Of a stretch of DNA of 64,000 nt, positions 26,801-37,689 are shown in pieces; position 1 is the stretch's first letter; each line of letters begins with the position of its first letter. Made by a program: the position numbers and the translations under genes. Source of the DNA: Corydoras sp. C115 (lineage: Eukaryota > Chordata > Actinopteri > Siluriformes > Callichthyidae); the NCBI GenBank assembly GCA_019802505.1, contig JAFMOC010000039.1, forward strand, positions 1,240,001 through 1,304,000. The letters are read 5' to 3'. The notes under the pieces were generated by a model. That model was not told where the DNA came from. It searched no databases and worked only from the letters and a program-made list of their open reading frames with translations.

Positions 26801-29800
26801 ACGGTGGCTTAGTGGTTAGCACGTTCGCCTCCCAACACTAGGGATTTCCAGTTCGATTCCCCATTTGGGTGGAGTACCCATGTTCTCCCCGTGTCCACGT
26901 GGGTTTCCTCCGGGTTCTCCGGTTTCCTCCCACAGTCCAAAAACATGGATCAAGTCAATTGAGTTCTCCAAATTGCCCCATAGAGTGTGTTTGTGTGTGT
27001 GAGTGTGTGCCCAGCGATAGATTGGCGCCCTGTCCTGGGTGTATCTGCCCAGTGCCCGAAACGTTCTCCCCTGGATGGGCATGGGGAACCCCCCCACGAC
27101 CCTAATATAGGATCAAGCGGAAGATAATGAATGAATGAAATGAATGAATGAAGCAAGCCTTGTTTACCTTGTATTTATCTCACTCTTATCTTTTACTAGT
27201 GCTTTGCTTAATAAACAATGTTTGGCTATAAAAGACTTGTTTGTCTTAAGTTTGATACAGACACATCATGATGCTGACATCGATAAAATGTACTATTTCG
27301 CAAATGTGTTCCATTTGAAATATTTGTGTCTGAAATATCTCACTTACTCTGTCTGGATTTCGATGCCATTAACCACCATGCGGCAATTTTGTTCATAATG
27401 ACAGTCCACCATAACACAAACTATTTATCCTCCTTCTGACATCCAATCATCTGTGTCCACAATCTTGCCTATTTGCTATATATTAATGCTCTTGAGGGAA
27501 ATGTTCAAAATGTTCATGGCAGAAATTATAGCAGGGCGTGCTTGAGTTTGCTGACCCCATGCTTTCGTTATAGTCATGTGAAAAGGCTTTGGGGCTCATT
27601 AGCATTTGATTTATTAGGTAGTCGATGGTGTTGGTCTCCTACAGCTTTGGAATTTCAGGCTCATTGCTCATTCTCAGTGTCTGTGTTAGCTTGTGCAAAT
27701 GTGTTCTAAGTATGTTTAAGTATGTTCTTTAAACATTTCAGGTAAGTTGTATTGTCCTAAGGTATCTACCGATATTCATTGTCTTTTGCTTAATCATCTA
27801 CTAGGGTCACGGGGTGTTTCCCATGCCTATCCAGGAGAGAACGTTTCAGGTACTGGGCAGATACACCCAAGACAGGGTGTCAATTACTGGGCACACTCAC
27901 TCACACACAAACACACACTATATGAGGCAATTTAGATAATGAAATTTACCTTAAATCCATTGGAATATGGGAGGAAACTGGAGATCCCAGTGGAAACCCA
28001 CATGGACACGGGAAGAACATGGAAATTCCACCCTGATTGGGATTCGATCCTGGATCGAGGTGACGTACTAACCACTAAGCTGAGGCACCGCCCCAAACTA
28101 CTTTCAGTCAATAATATTGATTGAATTTAATTAATTTGGATTATAGTTTGTTTATTACTTCATTCAATTAATGTCCTTTGCAGTGACCCAAATTATTCAC
28201 GACAACTAATTATTTTTAGACCTCTGATAGTGGCCCTTAAAAGTTTTTGGAGAAATAATTGTAGAAATTTTTTACTTAGGAAGCATTACATTATATTATT
28301 AATTAATTAATCAATGCACACATTAATGTAAGAGATAAGAAAGGTTTCAAGTTCATCCTTCATAAATAATTTATTCATTCATTCATTTTCCTAAATAGTT
28401 GCTACACTTGAAACAACACACACACAGATACATTATATAGGGGCAATTTAAAGCAGCCAATTCACCTTGAATCCATGTTTTTGGACTGTGAAAGAAAACC
28501 CACATGAACAATTGTCTGTAGGTTTCTATATTTCAAGTGAAGAATGTTTTAAAATGCTGCTCCAGCATATAATGGCATTGTACTACACCAGAACATTTCA
28601 TGTTTGATAAAGAATAAAGAGTATAAGTCTTCAAATGTTTTACTACAGAGAGTGTACGTAGAGCTTTCATATTGCATTTGTCTTGGATCACTGCACATCC
28701 ATATAAATGTAATCCCTGGCCACCAGCGCTCCTTATCCTGGGTATTTAGTGTGTTTTTAAATCATCGGAGCAGCTTTTTTTTTTTTTGTCCTAAGCACTT
28801 CAGTTTGTAAGAGAACTACAATAGCATGTGTATGCATTGTTCTCCTGGCTGTATTCACATTTCAGGCACTCTGCCATGTATTTCACCAGACAATATTTTC
28901 CAGAGTTCTTTAGAATTGCTTAAGATTGGTGATGGGTGTTGACTGGACTCACCTGGCTTTTATTAAAGCCATTTTTGAACAGATTGCAGTTTGCAATTAT
29001 AGTGCATTGTGTTGCACCGTTTTGATTGTGTGTAAATGACAGGGGTAGAAGAACAAGCCCTCCCCACCACACACACACACACATACACACACACACAGTA
29101 AGCCTCACTGACTTGTCTGTCTGAAAGAACTTTATGGTCTTGCCTTCAGGCTTGACCTGTCGTATGAAGCCTAGAGAGACGTACCCTTTACAGTACTGCT
29201 GACACACACAGACGGCCCCACTCATACTTTATTCCATACTCCCACTTCACATCGAGGTCAGTCATGGTCAATTGTTCCTGCACACATAGTGTTACCACCT
29301 CAAAAAATGTGAAGTGTGAGGGCTACTGTGAAGCTGACATCCCACTTAGCACTGACACATGTCTCCCGTGAGAGACAAGAGCCAGATCCAGTTGCAGATT
29401 TCATATATTTATTAATTCTGCAAACTCATGTTTTTCTCGGATACCGACCACACGAAGTGGCCAACATGACAGTTTAGTTTTTTGTTACTTGCAGTTTTGT
29501 GATTTATTTAAATTGGATTATAAATTTTATTTTTTTTCTTCCACTTGTGCCTTCAGTGTAATTATATAATAAATATGTTAATTCTGGTAATGTCTTAAAC
29601 AATAAATAGACCAGTTTTGACTCCAGTATTAATTAAAAAAAAAAAATAGATAGCTCAGGATACTCACTGCAATGAAATGGTTGGTACCGGTTCCTAAATC
29701 TGATTGGTTGAGCATTTGTCCAGCCATGAAATTATTTAAAATAATGCACACCTCTGAGTGCTTTACATTGGTATCAGTGTGTGATATACAATACATTATA

Positions 29801-32446
29801 TTAAATCATGTACTATTAATGGAAATAAGCACTATTAATGGAAATTAGACTGTTGCAGCTATTATTTAGAAATTGTTTTCTGTACTATGGCCACTATATG
29901 GCTTTTTTTTTTTTACTTTTAGATAAATTGTATACCGTTACTCAGCGATTAACATTCACTTTAAAAACCTGGCTATATTATATCGTGGAAATTTATTCCA
30001 TTTATTCCATTTATTTATCCATTTATTTTATGATTTTGCTTTCAATAAATGCATTTATGTATCAAAGCTTGTTTTTTTTTAATTTATTTATTTTTTTGCA
30101 AAGGATCTTTTCTGTGATTTATTCACAATAATGCACGTTGTTTTGTGCCATATTGTTTTAGCATTACAGCATCCAATTGTCTGGAAGGACTTTCTACTAG
30201 AGTGTTTGTTAGAATGTTTTTCCTCTTTCATCTTAAAGAGCAGTTTTTGGGTCAGTCTTGCAAAAACAAAAATGAAAAATGGAGTTTGCTCAAATTACTA
30301 TAACCTCTGCTAATAAAAAAGGGAACATAAGGGCTAATGGGAATGGCTATAATTATGTGCATGCGAGTGATAGATTATCCTTAATTTTTAAAACAAGACT
30401 CCTTCTGAGCAGAGTTTATGACCTGTAGTACTCTCTACAGGTGTTTTTCCGAGCAGAGGACAACCAGCCTTTGGCCATCTGCCAGCTAAGGGTGGAGCCG
30501 ACACACACACACACACACAGAAACATGTTGTTGATCTCTTTCCCTCTCTCTCTATCTGTCTTTCTCTCTTTCTCTATGTCTTGTCTCTTTCTCATTTTCA
30601 TTTTCCTTCCATAACTTATTTACATATTCCTGTCTTGTACACCACTACTGCTCTAAAGACCTCATTTGTCCCCTGTCTTCTGCTACAAACATACAGATGG
30701 TGGTGCCATCTTCCAGGTGCGCTGCAGTGACCCCAGCGTGATATGCCACACCCCCAATATGGTATGATAATTACCCTGCCTCTTGCACTACTGCACTATT
30801 CTAAGCACAGTCTTCAGTCTTAAATAGATACTTCATTTACAAATTTACGCAAACTCTTTCACAACTCTCCATAGTATCTGTGTGATTTTACTTGCACTGT
30901 TCCTCTTATTATGCTTTAATGACTTACAGTCTACAGGAGAACCCCAGGACGTTTATTTAAAGGTGCCAGGGGCTCCCAGTCCCCAGATGAAGAACTTCGT
31001 TATCTCAGTGTTCACGTATGTACTATTTTCTCATCTGTGTGTGTGTGTGTGTGTATGTGTGTATGTGTGCAAGACTTCTCCTTCCTTGATTAATCTCTGC
31101 TTGTGTGATTAATGTCATTTACTTAATCAAGATTTCTCATTAACTGTCTGATTGCATCACATTACAATATTAATTTATTCATCAAACTCCTCGTCAGGCA
31201 TTTCTCAGTCAGGGAAATGGAATAAACAGCATGACTTGGTGACAAACCCATCAATCTTTTCTTATCAAGGAGGATAAATCTTTCACCATTGTATAAACTG
31301 ATTTACAAATCAGTCACTGCTATTATTACACAGGGAATTATTTCTAAGGTGCAGGTTATTTTTCTTTTAAATAGTTTCCCCTGTCAGTGTTTTAACTTCT
31401 AACAAAAAGCATTAGATTTCTCAAGTGAGCAGTTAGTAGTCAAAAGGGTGCTGATATCATTACAGTGCTGGTAATTTAGGTCAACGAACAACAATTCAAG
31501 AAGAATATTCTTTTTATATAAGAACTTATAACTAAGTTCTTCTCATCTTAGTTGTTGATTTCACATTCTTTATATCAAACATATTTCAGTTTTTAATCAC
31601 CTATCTTTCCTTTCCCAATATATTCCAAATACCTGATTTTTTACTTCTGATTTTTTTCCATTATGGGATTAATAAAGGCATATCTTTTCTCATCTTATTT
31701 TTACTTCCTGAACAACATTAAACCATGTTTTTTTTTTTTGTCTGTTATTTTTGATAGCTCAATGGTGACAGTGCATTGCACTTGTGAAACATACGGTGTC
31801 AGTCAAAAGTTTGGACACACCTCCTTCTTGCTCCATTGTCTATTTTCTGCACTTACCATATAGATGGCCTTTGTAGTTTTACAATTACAGACTGACTGCA
31901 TCTGTTTACATCATCATCACTGAACAGATATAATTTAGGTGGTGGTGGCGTCCACAATTTATAAACAACAGCCAGTTAGTGCTTCCCAAGAATCTGCGTG
32001 CTGTTTATATCAATCTGTGTTTCAATTTATGGTACATGATTTCTAAAATATCATATTCTATATCACACATTGATATGAATGTGAAGCAGTCAGAGGTGTG
32101 TTCTATTGTCAATAGTCACGGCTGGACAAACGGCTCAGCCAATCAGATTTGAGAACCCGAACTACCCATTTTATAATGAAGTAATAAGGCACGAGAGGGC
32201 GTGAATTAATGTGAATAAATCATATGAAAGATGATGCAAAGTGTCCCAGTTCATCAATCATGCAATATCATGGAACATGGCCACCTGGCTATGGAGCAGA
32301 TTCATATAGTAAGAGCTATAGAATCCCAGTGTGATAGATTTCTGCATATGTAAGGCCTTACTCATGTAAAACCCCCTGTGGAAAACCCACAGGAAAACCC
32401 CTGTGATCTTACTGTGTGCACCTGTCACCTATTAATGATAAATTTT

Positions 32447-32516
<70 letters not shown>

Positions 32517-35350
32517 CAGTGACCCATGGCTGGCCTCCCCTGCTCAGATGTGGCAGGTGTATGTGCACTACCTGCAGAGGATGGACATTAACTGTATGTG
32601 TGGCACACTCAGCTGGCACTCCCTTGTACTGCGTGGGACACAAGCCTTCCGGAAGGTCAAGTGCTACACCTCCCACCCTCTGGAGTTGCAGGTACATACG
32701 ATTGGGGCAAAAAGGAACTGCAAGAGACTCAAAGTGATAATCCGTCAGTTTGGATTTGCTTATATTCATTTGGAGCAATGAAAGAAAATAAGAAATTGAA
32801 TGTTAATTTAGCATACAGAGAAAGAAGATTGCTGACTTGATGAGAAAGCCTGACACAGTGAGGCGAGATTAAGATAATGAAAGCATTCAGACAGGATGAA
32901 ACAAAAGCGAAACATCAGTCAATGTAAAATCCTTATTGTTCTTTGGGATTTATTTTAGGTTTAGAGCCGAGGTTATGTGAATGCAGAATGCTGGGTTGTA
33001 AAAAAGAGCTTGTTTTTAATTGTGATTCTGCAGGCGCTTGATTTACAAACTAAGCAATTCATGCGAAATGGCCATAGAGGCTTAACATAAAATGAACATA
33101 ATCAGTGCAGCATCCGAACAGTTAGCAATGGAACAATTATTTACAGGATTTTATTTGCAAGACCTAATTACTATTTCGGTATATTACAGAAATAGCTCAT
33201 TAACTTAGTAGCTCCACAATCCATAAATCCCAGCTCATTTTGTGTCTTGTGCTTTGTTTTACAATAATATGCACCCATTGTTATCCATAAAATGTAAAAT
33301 GAATGATGAAGTAAAAAAAAAGATATTGCATGGGATATATTCAAGGCTTCTTGGAGAATCTGCACAGAAAACACTCTAAAAAAACTACTATAAAGATGCT
33401 TTAACTTTTCATAAATTTATAGTGTAGTATAATTTTAATCTTGTCCTCATGAGAAATCTGCACACTGTGTTGGCATAAAATAGCTCATGCAAAAATAAAA
33501 TAGGACTATAAAATCAGGCAAAGATGTAAAAATGTCAAAAATGTTTAAAGAGCCTGTCTTTAGCATAACATATTGAAAACCCTAAATATAATTTATGGAG
33601 ATATCACATGCATGATGTTTTCACATGCTTGGGGGTGCTGGGTCTGAGTATATGAAGGATGAAATTTGCCATGTCTTTGTTGAGTGGGCAATAGGCAGGA
33701 AAATGCAGATAAACACACGCACATGAACAGAATTACACAAAGAGACAATTTACAGTATAATTTTTAATCCATGGATCAGATATTTTGACAGTAACTCACA
33801 CTGACAAAGATGAACTATGAATACTTCAAACAAACTGTGAATCGGGGACTTTCTAGCTATGAGAAGAGAGTGCAACACACTGTTTGTTCATTCTGCCTTT
33901 ATTGTAAATCAATAAATGTGTTTGGATGGGTACAATTATTATAAAATCTTATGACCTTTAACACATTTTTATTTGGCAGGTGGATCCAGCAGAAGTGTTT
34001 GCTTTACCTGCCCAAGAGGTACAGGATATTAGGCTGGGAGTGAAGGCTTTATGGTCTGGTAGCAGCTTTCGTTACCTCAATGTCGTAGACATGGACACAA
34101 GACAACTAGTGGCTTGCTGGCTTCTTTGCATCACCTGCAGGCAGCCTGTTGTTACACGGGTGAGGACCCAGCATTTTAATATCTACTTAATATCTACTTT
34201 ATTTTTTATCTCTTAATATCTACTTTAATATCTACTAATATCAAATATGTGTATTATGATGATCACATTTTTCACGTTTCACATTTTTAACAATTCATTC
34301 AAAGCGTTGTATATAAATTGTAGGACTACAAAGTCCATACCTTGGGTAACATGGACAATAAGTGGAGCAAAAATGGGGTGTGTCCAGACTTTTGACAGGT
34401 TTTGTAGTTGTAGTATACTTACTGTTTTGAAAGTACATAAGTCAGACTAAGAATCTTAGCCCAAAGCATGAGGGCTTGTATTTGTAAGTTGTAAACATTG
34501 GAAGTCCTAGAATCCAGTCTTGTGCAACACCATTCTACATTAATTTATGTTTTTATAAATTGTTTATTAAATACAATCCATAATAACACAAAGTTTCATA
34601 GTCACAACATCTTTTTGGCTTTTAGCTTCATATTAAATTAGCATTTCGATTTGCTTTGCACAGGTGAGCACATATGCTTTTAGCTTAGCTTTGGATACTT
34701 TGCTTCAGTGACAGATAACATTCTTCCATTTATCAGGACTAATGGTACCATTTGCATTAAGGGTAAGTGGTGACACAGTATAAGTAATGTGGAACATAAA
34801 AAGCTGTCTTTAATGTGGCCCGCTCGCCTGCCTGTGTGTGGCAGAGCAGCACTGAGAATGACAGAGTGGAAACCTGCTTTCAGATTGAGCTGAGCAAAAT
34901 GGCGCTTGGGGTATTTTTAGATGTTAAGCTCTGCTTTAATCATGATGGCCCTCTTTTCATCTTAACTTCACTCTCGCTCACTCAAACCTTTTTACCACTT
35001 TTCTCACTTTTTTGCTTGTTTTTCTGCTCATTTTTCTTGCTTTGTGTGAGCTGTCTGTCGTTTCTCACTAACTCTCTCTCTGTTATTTTATTTAGTCATC
35101 TTTTTTAAATTATTAAAATAGTTTCCTTTGTGCATTTCTTTTATTTCATACAGGCCTTTGAAATCCGGGTACCTGTGGGAGGAGGAAGAGGCAGCAGTAA
35201 GAAAATCAGCTTTACCAATCCTTACTCTTCCAGCAAAGCATTTCAACTGTACTCAGATCATTTTGACCTTCTGCAATTTAAAGAGGACCACTTTCAGGTT
35301 AGACAGCCCACTGTATTGTATCATTCTTTCAAGTATTACTAAACCCATGT

Positions 35351-35425
<75 letters not shown>

Positions 35426-37600
35426 ACACAATAAAGCATGATAGGGCATGCATTTCAGTGAATAAATCATGGTAAAAGATGGCTACAACTCATTTGAAAA
35501 TATTCAAGTCCAACTAAGAACCTTTACAATAATACACAACCTCTCATGGCTTATTGCTTTTATAAAATAATTACAAAACAGACCAATAAAAAAAAAAACA
35601 AGATTTAATCCATAAATCTGTGGGTTTTTTTTTTTTTAAAGTTACGTCTTCTGCAACGTAATCGAGTCCGTTTTTTAAAGTGAGCATTGCCTAGTAACAG
35701 GATACCAGTTTAGTGCTCATTGTATCGTATCTGTTTGCTATTTTTATTAATTTGTATTTCCATTAATGTGTTATAAGGAATGTGATATAACAATTTGTTA
35801 TTGTCAATAATGACACAGCTGGACAAATGGTTCAGATAATCAGATTTAAGGACCAGAACTACCAATTTTATTTCATTTATACAACACATATGTTGTTTTA
35901 GGGTTTGCCTTAGACAGACTGACATTTTTATAACTTTAAAATTCTTCATATGTGATTAATTGTGAAAGCCAAATAATTTGAAATCATGCAAATATTTTTA
36001 CACAAAGTTTGAAATTAGGTGGGAAATTTTTACATGCTGTTGTCTATAAACCCTAAAGGATTTGTTGGATGTTGAAGGTCAAAAGGTGTAGGGTCACCTA
36101 CACACCTGGTGTAGGGTCTACTATTTTTACTGTGTTGCATCAAATTTTTAATAATAAAATTTAATATTTAATTAGTGAAAACATTTAGAAGCATCTCTTA
36201 ATACATATGACTTTGTTGATGGAGTTTATAACAGTTATAAACATCTATAAAATGTTATCTTAGTATTAAAATACCTGCACAAGTTTTTTTTTTTTATCCA
36301 CAGCACATGAATAAACTCAAATGAGTTTAGGAAATCCATACATAATAAACAACATTCCAGTCAAATCCAAATTCCCCAAGCAGTATAGTGAGGCACATAA
36401 CAGAGCAGAATATCATACAGAAAGTAATAGAGAAAGATATGGGAATCTTTTCCTAGCAGATATGGGACTCCTCCCAGCAGTACAAAATTATGCTTTCATA
36501 AAGGCAGTATGAAGGAGGTGATGAGTGACATAGATCAGGGAAAAGAAATAGTTGCATTTTTGCTGGAATTTAAAGTGCCATCCACATTTTTCCCTTTGAG
36601 CAAACATGTAATCTCTTAAAGCTCCTAAGATTATGTTGAAGGCTATTTAAAAATCCTTGTGTGGCCCAAACATTTTCTCCCATGAAAACACTACGTTCCA
36701 CCCAAAGACAACAAACTCATGAGAAGCAGGTCATTCGTTACAGCACATGGTCTCTATAGATCAGAGGACAATAACTATACCTGTGCTATATGCTAGACTG
36801 TAATTAGGCTCTGATGATTAATTGCTTTAGCATCATTTACAGGCGATGTTCACTGCCGTTGCCCTTTACAGCAAAGAGGAGCAGCTTAATATCTTTCTCT
36901 GAGTCAAAAGATTAATTTTTATTACTCTTACTACTGAAATGAATTGTAAAACAATGCTTTCATTACTGCATACTTCCATTGATTTACTGAAGTATTTGTC
37001 CAGTGTTATTTGGCAGGGCATGCATCGTATCTTGGGCAGTGAACACCTGAACAATTTATGTATGGCAAATTTTTAATCTCTTGTTAGCTCTTTCTCATTC
37101 TCTAGCTGAGTGTGTGTTTGTGTACATTCCTGTGTGTGTGTCTGAGTGCACGTGTAGGACCAGTCAATTTACACACATATACAGTGTGTATATATGCATG
37201 TATGTATGTATGTATGTATGTATGTATGTGTATATATGAGATATATATATATAGGCAGCATGGTGGCTTAGTGATTAGCACGTTCACCTCTCAGCACTAG
37301 GGATTCCTGGTTCGAATCCCCATCTGGGTGGAGTTTTCATGTTCTCCCCGTGTCCACGTGGGTTTCCTCCCACAGACAAAAAACATGGATTGAAGTTAAA
37401 TTGAATGCTCTAAATTGGACCATGTAGTGTATGTATGTGTTTGTGCGTGTGTGCCCAGCGATTGATGACGCCATGCCCAGTGCTCGAAAAGTTCTCCCCT
37501 GGATGGGCATGGATCAAGTGACTTGACATGGATCAAGTGACTTGAGTTCTCCAAATTGCCCCATATAGAGTGTGTATGTGTGTGTGAGTGTGTGCCCAGC

Positions 37601-37689
<89 letters not shown>

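Larger units (their letters stand above)
31016..32519. other. nphp4 intron with two repeat remnants
   Basis: It holds (GT)n at 31038-31066, a left-end fragment of a MITE (GTCAGTCAAAAGTTTGGACAC at 31798-31818, then CTTCTTGCTCCATTGTC) and a family C copy at 32040-32190. Otherwise it is unique AT-rich sequence. Confidence 0.5.
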
